Source: Pictodentalium vernedei
Lineage: Eukaryota; Mollusca; Scaphopoda; Dentaliida; Dentaliidae
DNA: 64,000 nt
Reading direction: 5' to 3'
Assembly: GCA_031216915.1 (NCBI GenBank)
Contig: CM062297.1
Coordinates: 540,538,971 to 540,602,970, forward strand
Of the stretch, positions 10,901 through 22,558 are shown one piece after another. Positions within the stretch are counted from its first letter, which is position 1, and every line of letters begins with the position of its first letter. The translations under genes and the position numbers were made by a program. The notes below the pieces were generated by a model that worked only from the letters and a program-made list of their open reading frames with translations, ran no database searches and had not been told where the DNA came from.

Positions 10901-12780
10901 GTCATATTTATGAAGGGATTTCATTGTAACTTGGTAGGTTGACTTCATATAATGTCTAGATGAGAATGTCCCCTTTTGGACATGATTGGGCAACTTTGAT
11001 GGCTAAAGGTGCCCGGAGCCCGCAAAACCTTTAGCACAGTCTACAGGTCATATTTATGAAGGGATTTCATTGTAACTTGGTAGGATGACTCCAAATAATG
11101 TCTAGATGAGAACGTCCCATTTTGGTCGTGATCATGCAGCCTTGATGGGTGCCCGAGCCCAAAAACCTTTAGCATATGCAAAAGGTTATATTTATAGAAG
11201 GATTTCATTGTAACCTGTTAGGTTGACTCCATATAATGCCTCTTTTGGTCGTGCTTGGTCAGCTGTGATGGCTACAGGTGTCCGAAGCCCGAAAACCTTG
11301 AGCACAGTCTACAGGTCATATTTATGAAGGGATTTCATTGTAACTTCGCAGGATCACTCCAGATGATGCGCAGATGAGATTGTCCCCTTTGGTTGCGATC
11401 ATTCAACCATGATGGCTGCCCGAGCCCGAAAACTTTTAGCACAGTCTACAGGTCATATTTATGAAGGGATTTCATTGTAACTTGGTAGGTTGACTTCATA
11501 TAATGTCTAGATGAGAACATCCCCTTTTGTACATGATTGGGCAACTGTGACGGCTTCAGGGGCCCAAAGCCCAAAAACCTTTAGAACAGTCTACAGGTCA
11601 TAATTATGAAGGGATTTCATTGTAGCTTGGTAGGATGACTCCAAATAGTGTCCAGATGAGAGCGTCCCCTTTTGGTCACGATCATTCAGCCTTGATGGCT
11701 GCCCGAGTCCAAAAACCTTTAGCATGTCTGTAGGTCGTATTTATGGAAGGATTTCATTGTAACTTGTTAGGTTGACTCCATATAATGCCTAGATGATGAC
11801 ATCCCCTTTTGGTCGTGGTTGGTCAACTGTGATGGCTACAGGTGCCTGAAGCCCAAAAATCTTGAGCACAGTCTACAGGTCATATTTATGAAGGGATTTC
11901 ATTGTAACTTCATAGGATCACTCCAGATGATGTCCAGATGAGAATGTCCCCGTTTGGTTGCGATCATTCAACCATGATGGCTGCCCAAGCCTAAAGCCCG
12001 AAAACCTTTAGCACAGTCTTCAGATCATATTTATGAAGGGATTTCATTGTAACTTGGTAGGTTGACTTCATGTAATGTCTAGATGAGAACAGCCCCTTTT
12101 GGACACCATTAGACCACTGTGTTGGCTACAGGGGCCCAAAGCCCGAAAATCTTTAGCACAGTCTACAGGTGATATTTATGAAGGGATTTCACTGTACCTT
12201 GGTAGGATGACTCTAAATAATGTCTGATGAGAACGTCCCCTTTTGGTCGCCATCATTCAGCCTTGATGGCTGCCCGAACCCAAAACCCCAAAACCTTTAG
12301 CATAGTCTATTGGTCATATTTATGGAAGGACTTCATTGTAACCCGTAAGTTTGATTTCATATAATGCCTAGATGATGACATCTCCTTTTGGTCGTGATTG
12401 GTCAGCTGTGACGGATTCAGGGGCCCGAAGCCCAAAAACCTTGAGCACAGTCTACAGGTCATATTTATGAAGGGATTTCATTGTAACTTTGTAGGATCAC
12501 TCCAGATGATGCCCAGATGAGAATGTCCCCTTTTGGTTGCGATCATTCAACCATGATGGCTGCCAGAGCCCAAAGCCCAAAAACCTTTAGCACAGTCTAC
12601 AGGTCATATTTATTAAGGGATTTCAATGTAACTTGGTAGGTTGACTTCATATAATGTCTAGATGAGAATGTCCCCTTTGGACGCAATTGGGAAACTGACG
12701 GCTAAAAGCTAAAGCCCGAAAACCTTTAGCACAGTCTACAGGCCATATTTATGAAGGGATTTTAATGTAACTTGATAGGA
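7905..12780 (+). repeat. 146-bp satellite array, about 35 units, with higher-order structure
   Basis: Units start around AGCACAGTCTACAGGTCATA and contain ATGAAGGGATTTCATTGTAA and GATGAGAACGTCCCCTTTTG. Spacing of the start motif is mostly 130-148 bp. Unit variants recur every fourth unit (for example the AGCATAGG type at 8481, 9043 and 9617, about 565 bp apart). A larger exact-looking period of about 1557 bp covers 9145-12258. The short ORFs inside are not conserved between units. Confidence 0.95.
9145..12258 (+). repeat. Two-copy 1557-bp tandem duplication inside the satellite
   Basis: 9145-10701 and 10702-12258 are near-identical; matching landmarks lie 1555-1559 bp apart (9617/11173, 10028/11585, 10163/11720, 10454/12011). 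The join at 10702-10714 falls in CAGCTGTGATGGC, which both parent unit types share, so the unit there is a hybrid. Confidence 0.85.
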
Positions 12781-13069
12781 TGACTCATTTTGGAATAATT
12801 TCACTGTAACTTGGTAACTTTTGTTGATGTACGTTAACTGTCACATACATAAACTGTGAGGTCATATTAACCCACGCCCTCAGTTCTTTAATACAGTGTG
12901 CACCTCATATTATTTTTATCATAAACATAGCATACAGGGAACAGAAATGAACGTATTCCCAATTGTCACAATTCTTGTCTTATTTCATAATCCTTTCATA
13001 AACATTGAACATTATCCTTTTCATCAAACACAACACACAAGTTAAGCTACAGTGTCATTGACACTTTCC

Positions 13070-13444
13070 TTTGGTCTACTTGTTTGACGAGATCAAACTG
13101 CAGCCAATAACTATTAAGGGATATAGGTCTATGCTATCGGATACTTATGCTCATCATGATAGCTTACAAATTGGATCTAATGTCTCTTTATCTAAGTTAG
13201 TTAAAAACTTTTCGATAAATAGACCTAGAACCCTTAGGTTAATTCCTAAGTGGAATTTAGCTTGGGTTCTTCTGAAGCTAAAAGAAGCACCATTTGAACC
13301 GCTTGACACAGTAGACTTCAAATACTTATCTTATAAGACAGCCTTTCTCTTAGCCTTCTCTTCTGCTAGAAGAGTCAGTGAGCTTCATGCACTATCTGTT
13401 GATGATTCTCACTAGTGTTGGTAATACTATTACTTTGACTACTA
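13070..13444 (+). pseudogene. DIRS-A tyrosine recombinase, middle part (3' truncated)
   Basis: It continues the recombinase broken at 7646. VYLFDEIKLQPITIKGYRSM, YAHHDSLQIGSNVSLSKLV, PKWNLAWVLLKLKEAPFEPL and SARRVSELHALSVDDSH align closely with DIRS-C 38325-38670. The first catalytic Arg (ARRVSEL) is present. A 5-bp loss breaks the frame at 13411, and homology ends at about 13444, so the HxxR box, the Tyr and the right terminal repeat are missing. Confidence 0.9.
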
Positions 13445-13686
13445 AAAGAAAACGTGAATCACAATTCAGTTGATGGGAGCCACCATTTTTAACTTTGAAT
13501 TCTGGGAGATACTGGGAAAGTTCCTAGTGATAAATATCTTTGGAAATCACCTCTTTCTTCCATGTAGATCTTTGAATCAAAGAAGCCAGTGTTTGGGAAG
13601 TTGAACTGATGACAACTCTGGTTTAATTTCCATTTGAAGGTCTCTTTTAGAAGTGTTTTCATTTTATTATTTTCTTTATTATTATT
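13445..13686. other. Unassigned sequence between DIRS-A and F1-2
   Basis: AT-rich single-copy-looking sequence with no ORF, splice-flanked frame or repeat match inside this window. Confidence 0.5.
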
Positions 13687-15121
13687 AGCTCAACTTTGAC
13701 GTAAGTCAAATTTGAGCTTATGCTATGGCCAGTCGTCCGTCGTCCATCTGTCCATCTGTCCATCAACAATTCAATACAGCTCGGGCTAGAGGCTGTATTT
13801 ATGAACCGATCTTTACGAAACTTCTTGGGTACCTTTGTTATCACTGTGGGACGAGAACGAGTGTTTTTGGGTCCGGTCCAAAATTCAAGACAGCCGCTGG
13901 CAGCCATTTTGTACAAAATTAGGTGCAATCAGATTTTTCCACAGAACTTGCATATGAAAGCTCTGATTTGAATAATTTTTGTATGAATGTTTAGTACCAT
14001 GGGATATATCACATATAATACAGGTTTTTTTCCCGTGCATAAATTATGCAAATTAGACTAACTTTGATTTATTTAGTGTTGCTTTCAGCACTGTAAGTGC
14101 AAATGCCAATACGGCTCGGGCTAGAGGCCATATTTATGAACCGATCTTGACGAAACTTCTTGGGTACCTTTGTTATCACCGTGGGACGAGAACGAGTGTT
14201 TTTGGGTCCGGTCTGAAATTCAAGATGGCCGCTGGCAGCCATTTTGTACAAAATTAGGTGCAATCAGATTTTTGCTCAGAACTTCCATATGAAAGTGCTG
14301 ATTTGAATAATTTTTTGTGTGAATGTTTAGTACCATGGGATACATCACATATAATACAGGTTTTTTTCTCGTGCATAAATTATGCCAATTAGACTACCTT
14401 TGATCTATATAGTGTTACTTTCAGCACTGTAACTGCAAATGCCAACACAGCTCGGGCTAGAGGCCGTATTTATGAACCAATCTTTACTAGTTTTGAAACG
14501 ACTAGGGTATTTCGTAGTCGACTAGTCGATCGCTATTAGTTGACTAGTCGGCACCTAATATAAGGTTAGAACACAGGGGTTTTTTTTGGACCGACGAGAG
14601 AGGCCGAATATCGGCCCCATTCCCAATCGAAAATAGTCACTTTTTTCCCCAATTTGCTCCCCAAAATTACCAATTTGCTGTAGTTGGGAATTCATTCCTG
14701 TGTGACCAGTCGATTATTTTCAAGTGACAAGGACCGAATATTTGGCAGTGGGATTCACAGTGTGAATTGTTTCAGTGCGAAGGGTATTCACGTGTGTTGT
14801 TTTGAAACCATTTTAACAATGTCATGAAGTGTCCTTGACCGTGTTCTCCCAGATGTCGCTCTAAATTAGCACCTTGATGTGCAACAATGATAACTGATTG
14901 ACTTGCAGTGACGTAAGTCAAAGTGACAAAATGCATCGCTACCAAGCATAACTGCTCACGAATGGTGCCTAAATTACGTTACCGACGGATTCCGTGCTTC
15001 TTAAAGCATGTTACCGATTTTTAGGTAATTGTTTCAATTCATGGCGTCAGCAAAGTGCATTTTTTTCAAGTTTAATTCTCATCCGTAGTCGTCGTTTGCT
15101 GCCAGTGGCCGACCACTGAGA

Positions 15122-16224
15122 TTACCGTATTTGTCCGTGTATAAGTCACACTTTTTTACCTGAAATGTTATGTCAAAATCAGGGGTGCGTCTTATAAATG
15201 GGTACAACTTGTTTCAGAGAATTTTCAGGGGACTGACTTCTTTGAACAAACGTTGTTCCTATCGTTTGTCAATTGTATAACAGACAGTACAATTGTGTGG
15301 TTTTGACTGAGTGCAGATTCACCAAAATTATTTTCATTTTTTTTCAGTTTAAATTCTTCAGAAAATAAATTGCCAGTAAAATATTATGTGTGTTTTCTGT
15401 TACTTTTATCCATAAATAATAATAAAGAAGTATTCTATTTAGTCATTGTTGTTCAATCGGCCCATGTGTTTCAGTGCGTATACCGGAAATCAACAGGTTT
15501 GTGGGGCCAATATGGATGAAACCATAAAAAATACAAAATTATCAAAATAACAATGAAAAAATAAATAATAACACATTAAATGTATGCAAGCAATACCTGG
15601 AGAGAAGTATTTATTTATTCCATGAACCCCAATTCACTGATGTGTAATGTCCGGTTATAAATTACTCACACGTGCACCAGGTAAAGTTAGTTTCAATAGC
15701 ACCAACAATGCTTAAGTGGGACAACAATTTGAAAACAATTTGCACTGTAACCTGCGCATTTGTTGTATTTTTATTGGTTTTTCCGGAACGTTCCGGAAAA
15801 ACCAACTTAATCACAACAACTGTGCAGGTTACGGCGCAAATGGTGCTCTGATTCTGAAACTATGAAGTTTCATTCACAAACGAGTGTTGGATTTTCTTCA
15901 CAGGGATGAAGACATTGGGGTGATAAACAAACAACGAAAAACAAATAAATGCGAGTATTTTTTAAATCTTTAATAATAATTTTCCTTTATTCTTTTATCT
16001 TATTCACCACGTGGTAACTGGTGAAAACTTACCTATTTCCGTTGCATCCCAAACTGCCCCAAATTGACAAAACGTAACTTGCAACTAATTCTTTTTCACT
16101 GCATATATTTAAAAATGGGGGTGCGACTTATACTGGGCTTTTGGCAAAAGGGAGGAATTCCAAGTGTGAGTTTGGGGTGCGACTTATACACGGGGGCGAA
16201 TTATACACGGACATATACGGTAAT
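15122..16224. mobile_element. TIR element (MITE-like) nested in the hAT
   Basis: Inverted ends of about 28 bp: TTACCGTATTTGTCCGTGTA at 15122 and its near-perfect complement ending at 16224, with GCGACTTATACACGG-type subterminal motifs. No credible ORF. The target duplication is unclear, so the superfamily is not assigned. A large palindrome sits at its centre. Confidence 0.65.
15737..15842. repeat. Long inverted repeat with 32-bp perfect palindromic core
   Basis: 15774-15805 is a perfect palindrome (core TTCCGGAACGTTCCGGAA). Outside it the arms continue to pair, with mismatches, to about 53 bp each (CTGTAACCTGCGCA against TGTGCAGGTTACGG). Confidence 0.9.
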
Positions 16225-18229
16225 CTACAAAATACATGTATCTGTGGAAAATGGCGACTAGTCGACTAGGAAATTGCTAATTGATTATCGGCAGAACCCT
16301 AGTCGACGTCGACTAGTCGACTAATTGTTTCAACACTAATCTTTACGAAACTTCTTGGGTACCTTTGTTATCACTGTGGGACGAGAACGAGTGGTTTTGG
16401 GTGCGGTCCAAAATTCAAGATGGCCACCAGCAGTCATTTTGTACATTAGTCAGTGCAATCAGTTTTTTGTACAGAACTTCTGTATGAAAGTTGTGATTTG
16501 AATAAATTTTTGTATGAATGTTTATTAACATGGAATACATCACATATAATATAGGTCTTTTTCTTCTCGTGCAGAAATTATGCAAATTTGATGAACTTTG
16601 ATTTATTCATTGCTACTTATACACAGTAAGTGCACGTGTCAATATAGCTTGGGCTAGAGGCTGTATTTATGAACGGATCTTCACAAAACTTCTTGGGTAC
16701 CTTTGTTATCACCCTGGGACGAGAACGAGTGTTTCTGTGTGGGGTCCAAAATTCAAGATGGCTGCCAGTGACCATTTTGTACTGAAATTAGGTCCAATCA
16801 GTTTTTTGTACACAACTTCTATACGGCTCAGGCTAGAGGCTGTATTTATGAACCGATCTTTACGAAACTTCTTGGGTACCTTTGGTATCACCGTGGGACG
16901 AGAACGAGTGTTTTTGGGTCCGGTCCGAAATTCAAGATGGCCGATGACAGCCATTTTATACAAAATTAGGTGCAATCAGATTTTTGCACTGAACTTCCAT
17001 ATGAAAGCGCTGATTTGAATAATTTTTTGTGTGAATGTTTAGTACCATGGGATACATCACATATAATACGGGTTTTTTTCTCGTGCAGAAATTTTACAAA
17101 TTAGATGAACTTTGATTTTTTCAGTGCTACTTACACACAGTAAGTACACATGTCAATACGGCTCGGGATAGAGTCTGTATTTATGAACTGATCTTCACGA
17201 AATGTCTTGGGTACCTTTGTTATCACCTTGGGACGAGAACGAGTGTTTCTGGGTGCGGTCTAAAATTCAAAATGGCTGCCAGTGGCCATATTGTACCGAA
17301 ATTAGGTCTAATCAGTTTTTTGTACACAACTTCTATAAGGCTCCGACTAGAGGCCATATTTATGAACCAATCTTTACGAAACTTCTTGGGTATGTTTGCT
17401 ATCACTGTGGGATGAGAGCGAGTGTTTTTGGGTGTGGTCCGAAATTCAAGATGGCCACCAGCAGCCATTTTGTACCAAAATTAGTGAAATCAGTCTTTTG
17501 TACAGAACTTCTGTATGAAAGTTCTGATTTGAATAAATTTTTGTATGAATGTTTAGTAACATGGAATACATCACATGTTGTAAGGGGTTTTTTTTCGTGC
17601 AGAAATTATGCAAATTAGATGAACTTTGATTTATTCAGTGCTACTTACACAATGTAAGCACACATGTCAATACGGCTCAGGGTAGTGGCTGTATTTATGA
17701 ACCAATCATCACAAAACTTCTTGGGTATCTTTGTTATCACCTTGGGACGAGAATGAGTGTTTCTGGGTGCGGTCCAAAATTCAAGATGGCTGCCAGTGGC
17801 CATTTTGTACTGAAATTAGGTCCAATCAGTTTTTTGTCACAACTTCTACACAGCTCATATTTATGAACTGATCTTCACGAAACTTCTTGGGTACCTTTGT
17901 TTTCACCTTGGGACAGGAATGAGTGTGTTTTGGGGTGCCTTTGTTATCACTGTGCTATGAGAACAAATATTTTGGGGTTCAGTCAGACCCACTCTGGGAC
18001 TCAAAGATTTTTTTCTAGTTTAGCATCTGACTGTCACCACCTTTACAATACTTTACCTATACATTTGTTACAGGCAACGGTCAGTATTTATGTACAGGCC
18101 GTTACAAACCTTTATATGTACCTTTGTTATCAGGTCATTACCTAGATGTTTGTAATTGCTGTGTCACATACTATACATGTACATGTCGTTGTCTTGACAA
18201 GTTGAGCTACAGTGTCATTGACACTTTCA

Positions 18230-18420
18230 TTTTTTGAGGGGGTGGGGGGGAGGGGGGGTCATATTGGAAAACACTTGATTACTGTTGTGATTCCAATGGT
18301 TTGAATAGAATACAGTTTGAACAAGTCATTCGACAGGATTCAGAAGCAGCTGAGATGAGCAGCAGAATAAGTCCAAAATGAAAAGTTGTACTTATATATT
18401 TTGACCATATTTTTATTTGG
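18230..18420. other. G-rich tract and unassigned spacer
   Basis: Begins with a G-rich tract (18236-18260) next to the F1-2 3' end. No gene or repeat recognised in the rest. Confidence 0.5.
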
Positions 18421-18630
18421 TAATACAACAAATGGGGGCATGGTGGCTCAGTAGGTAGAGGGGCAGGCTGCAAACTGAGAGGTCCTCGATTCGAATCTAG
18501 GTAACCGATCAACAGGTTAACCATTGTCAAATTAGGCAACCTGCTTGATGTTTTATCAAAATCTTGTTATTTCGAGGCCTGGAAATATGTGACCTTAAAC
18601 ACCAGTAAATAAATAATAATACAACAAATG
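18421..18630 (+). mobile_element. tRNA-Cys-derived SINE, short-bodied copy
   Basis: Target duplication TAATACAACAAATG at 18421-18434 and 18617-18630 flanks the insert. The head GGGGGCATGGTGGCTCAGTA (A box) with GGCTGCAAACTGAGAGGTCC and GATTCGAATC (B box, 18489-18498) resembles tRNA-Cys(GCA). The tail is ATGTGACCTTAAACACCAGT followed by AAATAAATAA. The central part differs from the full copy at 56764-57119. Confidence 0.88.
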
Positions 18631-19326
18631 TGAGCTGCATTAATAGTTTTGTAGTATCTCCTGTGGAGAGAAGTCCTCTCATTGAGGATGATTTAGAGGT
18701 AGTCGGCTTGTTACATACAGCATTTTTTGTCACACAAACTTTTCCCTGAAATCCATGCCATTTCCCTGAAAATGTCTTTGGGAGGTTAACATGTCTGCAT
18801 GGGATTGACTGTCACATGGCATTGCACTTGCTTCAGATAATTCAGATACCTTCCATTCCCAACCCTGATTACTGTGCTACAAAATACCATATTCTGTTGG
18901 ATATTCACTCAGTGAAACTAACTTTTGACTGTTGTCTGATATATCCTTTTTTAAATTTCCGGAAATCCAACATTGATTAGCAAATTGTGGTTCTATGATA
19001 AACTGGATATGCCTTGTGTATAAAGTCAGGATGCATGAAAATTTTGTTAAAATATGACTTTCTAGCTTTCATGATCATCTAAGATTCTGAAAGGGATATT
19101 AACCCTTTACCTAACAAATTAGCCACATCTGTCCACGTAATACACAAATTGAGCAGCTGAAAAAATATTTTTCAAAACATTTCAACAAAACCATATCATG
19201 TGATCTCCCCTCCCCCCCCCTCCCCACACCCCACCCATTACAATGCACTGTTGTTCTCGTTCCATTGAGTTCACACATTATGGTTTTGTTGAAATGTTTT
19301 GAAAAATTTGATAATAATATTTGAAA
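18631..19326. other. Unassigned sequence with a 29-bp perfect inverted repeat
   Basis: No gene recognised. 19167-19195 and 19279-19307 are perfect inverted copies of a 29-bp sequence (core TTTCAACAAAACCATA) around an 83-base C-rich loop. A fragment CCCTTTACCTAACA near 19103 resembles the ends of the TTAA-flanked small elements found at 63714. Confidence 0.6.
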
Positions 19327-19524
19327 CAAGACTTTATGATTCTGGAGAATCATGGCTTTTCCCGATGAGATTTCATGATTTTTCATGACCCCACACTGTC
19401 TGAAGAATTGTTTTTAACTGTCTCACTGGAGTTCCTTCATTGATGTTATGAGAAAGGCGAGTATAGTAGTAGTCTTAAATGACTCAGTTTGATAAAAAAA
19501 ATTGTTTAGGTAAAAACCATCATT

Positions 19525-19649
19525 AACGGTGGAGAGGGTACTCCGGCTTCCTCCACCCGTAAAACTGTCACGGTCACGATTAGCCATTGTGCATAAGTAT
19601 GTGACCTAAAACAATAATAAATAAATAAATAAATAACGGTGGAGAGGGT
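19525..19649 (+). mobile_element. 5'-truncated SINE fragment in F6 copy 1
   Basis: Target duplication AACGGTGGAGAGGGT at 19525-19539 and 19635-19649. The insert is the SINE 3' end (ACTCCGGCTTCCTCCACCCG, GATTAGCCATTGTGCATAAG, AATAAATA tail). The two other F6 copies show the unoccupied site at about 22317 and 27265. Confidence 0.92.
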
Positions 19650-22558
19650 TAATATTAATTTCGTGGTCCAATGAGTCAATAACCGACAAAAGGAGATATG
19701 TTTGTTTGACACATACACACTGAGTACTGTGTCTATTTAAAAATGGTCCATTTTATCTCAAATGTATCCAAAATATTGATGTCTGGCAGTTTGTAGAGAG
19801 TTAACAAGTGCTAACAGGAATATTTATTCATGCAACTTGTAATGTCACACCAAGAACTGTGAATGGCCATTTTTTCTTTAAAATCTACAAGATGTTTTCA
19901 GAGAAATCCAGGGAGGACATGAATTTTAAGCTTTTCATGGGTATCGTTGTTTATCCAGCCCAAAACGGGTTAAGTGTTGTTTTTTGAATACCCTTATTAC
20001 TTCCAAAAATAATTCTCAGTGAATTCTACTTCCTCTTATTTTGATCTCTCCTCTCAACTTCGGGTACTGTGGGTACGCAAACACAGCCCATTTTATCAAC
20101 ATTTTGATGTTTGAGAACCTGCATAGGGTTAACAAATGCTTACAGAAATAATTTGTACATGCAGCTTGTAATGTCCCACTAAGATCTGAGAATGGCCATT
20201 TTTGGTTGAAAATCTACAAGATGTTTTCAGAGAAATCCTCGGATAATATGAATTTTTAATCTTTTGAGAGGTATCGCTCTGTAACCAGTCCTAAACGGGT
20301 TAATGCTTGATTTTGTGAATACCTTCATTACTTACAAAAATGATCGTCGGTGAATTCCACTTCCAATGAAGGAGGTTATGTTTATCTTGCAGGTACACAT
20401 CTGGTGTTATGGTTGCCCAAGAACAGCCCATTTTCTCCAAATGTCTATGCTTGGCAGCCTCTGAAGGGTTAACAAATGCTTATCAAAATATTTTGTCCAT
20501 GCAACTTGTAATGTCACTCCAAGACCTGCATATGGTCAATTTTTCTTGAAAATTTTTTTTTGAGAAATCAACAGAAAACTGGAATTTTAAGCTTTTAAGG
20601 GGTATATCTCCTTAACTAGTCAAAAATGGGTTAAGACCTCGATTTTTGAATACACTTACTACTTACAAAAATGTTTCCCTGTCAGTTTTCCGTCCGGTAA
20701 AAGAAGTTATGTTTCTCTTTTGCATTTCCATTTGATGTTGTTGGTGTTTCAAAAACAGACTATTTTTTCAAAATTTTGACATTTATCAGTCCATGGAGGG
20801 TTAACAAATGCTTACCGGAATAATTTTTCCAATCAACTGGTAATGTGACACCAAGACCTATCAATGGCCATTTTCTCTTGAAAACCCTGTCAGATGTTTG
20901 TAAAGAAATCCAGGGAAAACATAAATTTTTACACTTTTGATGGGTATCACTATTAACAACCACAAAAGGGGTTAACGCTTGGTTTTTTGAATACCCTTAT
21001 TACTTACAAAAATGGTCCTCGATGAATTCCACTTCCAACAAAGGAGATTATGTTTATTTCTCAAGTACACGTTGGGTGCTGTGCGTGTCCGAAAAAAAGC
21101 CCATTTCAACAAAATTACGATGCTTGGCAGCCTGCAGAGGGTTAATAAACGCTCATCAGAATATTTTGTCCATGCAGCTTGTAATGTCACACAAAGACCC
21201 GCGAGTAGTCAATTTTTCTTGAAGACCTATAGGATGTTTTTAGAGAAATCCACAGAAAATGGGAATTTCAAGATTTTAAGGGGTCTCTCTCTTTAGCCTG
21301 TCCAAAATGGGTTAAGACTTTGACTTTTGAATACCCTTACTACTTACAAAAATGTTTTCGTATAGATTGTGCGCTCGATAAAAGAAGACACTTTTCTTTG
21401 TGGCGTACCCGTTGGGTGCTGTTGGCGTCCAAAAACAGCCCATTTTATCACAATTTTTACTTTTAGCAATTTGTGGAGGGTTAACAAATGCTCACCGCAG
21501 TATTTTGTCCATGCAACTTCTATTGTCACACCAAGGCCTGGGAGTGACAAATTTTTCTTGAAAATGTACAAGACTCGTTTAGAGAAATCCACGGAAAACA
21601 TGAATTTTTGAGTTTTATGGGGGTATTGCTGTTTAACCAGCCCAAAACAGGTTAATGCTTGGTTTTTTGAACACCCTTATTACTTACAAAAATGATTCTC
21701 GGTGAATTCCACTTCCAATAAAGGAAGTTATGTTTATCTCGCGTGTATCCTTTGGGTGCAGTGCAGACCTGAAACCGGCCTATTTCATCAAAATTCTATG
21801 TTTGGCAGCCTGTGGAGGGTTACCATATGCGTCGCCTGATATGTCGTGTGTATCAAAGGTCGTGTCACAGGCAGGTCTAGCAATGATGAATGTTTAAAAA
21901 AAATTTACAAGACGTGTTTCGAGAAAGTCCTAATAAACCCCAATTTTGGCATTTTTTTGCCAATTCTGACGAAATAAGGGTTAAATCGAAAAATTCGCTT
22001 TGGTACATTTTTAGAATTTGTGCCCCTCTATGAGTGTGCAAAATTTTGTGAAAATCGGTTCGAAAATGGCTTCTGAATCGTACGGACAAAATGTGTGGAA
22101 AAAAAACAAAAAAACAAAAAAATACTAGACTTTATGATTCTGGAGAATCATGGCTTTTCCCGATGAGATTCCATGATTTTTCATGACCTCCACAGTGTCT
22201 GGTGAATTGATTTTAACTGTCTCACTGAAGTTCCTTCACTGATGTTATGAGAAAGGTGAGTATAGTAATCTCAGATGACTCAATTTGATAAACAAATTGT
22301 TTAGGTAAAAACCATCATTAACGTTGGAGTGGGTTAATGTTAATATCGTCGTCCAACAAGTCAATGACGATAGAAGGAGTTATGTTTGTTTGACACATAC
22401 CCACTGAGTGCTGTGTCTATTTGAAAATGGTCCGTTTTATCTCCCATTCATCCAAAATATTGATGACTGGCAGCTTGTGGAGGGTTAGCAAGTGCTAACA
22501 GGAATATTAATTCATGCAACTTGTAATGTCACACCAAGAACTGCGAATGGCCATTTTT

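Larger units (their letters stand above)
7647..13069 (+). mobile_element. F1-1: satellite-bearing, Helentron-like non-autonomous element in DIRS-A
   Basis: The element interrupts the DIRS-A recombinase codons. The 5' end is a palindrome (7647-7675, AGCTTAACTT ... TAAGCT), followed by a GTCTGTGA-type microsatellite (7696-7745). The core is a satellite of about 146-bp units (7905-12780), then a 290-bp unique 3' part. Near the 3' end, AAGTTAAGCT (13039-13048) repeats the palindrome arm, then comes the hairpin AGTGTCATTGACACT (13051-13065) and TTTCC. The host reads six T before GGTCTAC; the occupied site has five T on the left and three on the right. This layout matches what is known of Helentron/HINE and bivalve pearl elements. 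No Rep/helicase ORF is present. Confidence 0.7.
14488..16338. mobile_element. Non-autonomous hAT element with 8-bp target duplication
   Basis: Perfect 8-bp target duplication ATCTTTAC at 14480-14487 and 16339-16346; the neighbouring satellite units show the uninterrupted site. Terminal inverted repeats start TAGTKTTGAAAC, a hAT-type end, and carry many CTAGTCGAC motifs. There is no transposase; most of the interior is a second nested element (15122-16224). Confidence 0.88.
13687..18229 (+). mobile_element. F1-2: satellite-bearing Helentron-like element
   Basis: The 5' palindrome at 13687-13718 (AGCTCAACTTTGAC / GTCAAATTTGAGCT) is followed by a CGTCCGTCGTCCATCTGTCC tract. The core is made of roughly 335-bp units that begin near GGCTCGGGCTAGAGGC and contain ATGAACCGATCTTTACGAAA. 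A non-autonomous hAT (14488-16338) splits one unit; later units are shortened and rearranged (16620-17900). The 3' arm AAGTTGAGCT (18199-18208) precedes the hairpin AGTGTCATTGACACT (18211-18225) and TTTCA before T-rich DNA. Ends are the same as in F1-1 and F1-3. Confidence 0.7.

Noticed and set aside
7905..12780. Regular repeats as a CRISPR array
   Set aside because: Units are whole-length satellites of about 146 bp without unique spacers, in eukaryotic DNA with transposons and splice signals.
19167..19307. MicroRNA precursor
   Set aside because: Perfect 29-bp stem with an 83-base C-rich loop does not look like a processed pre-miRNA; no evidence of expression.
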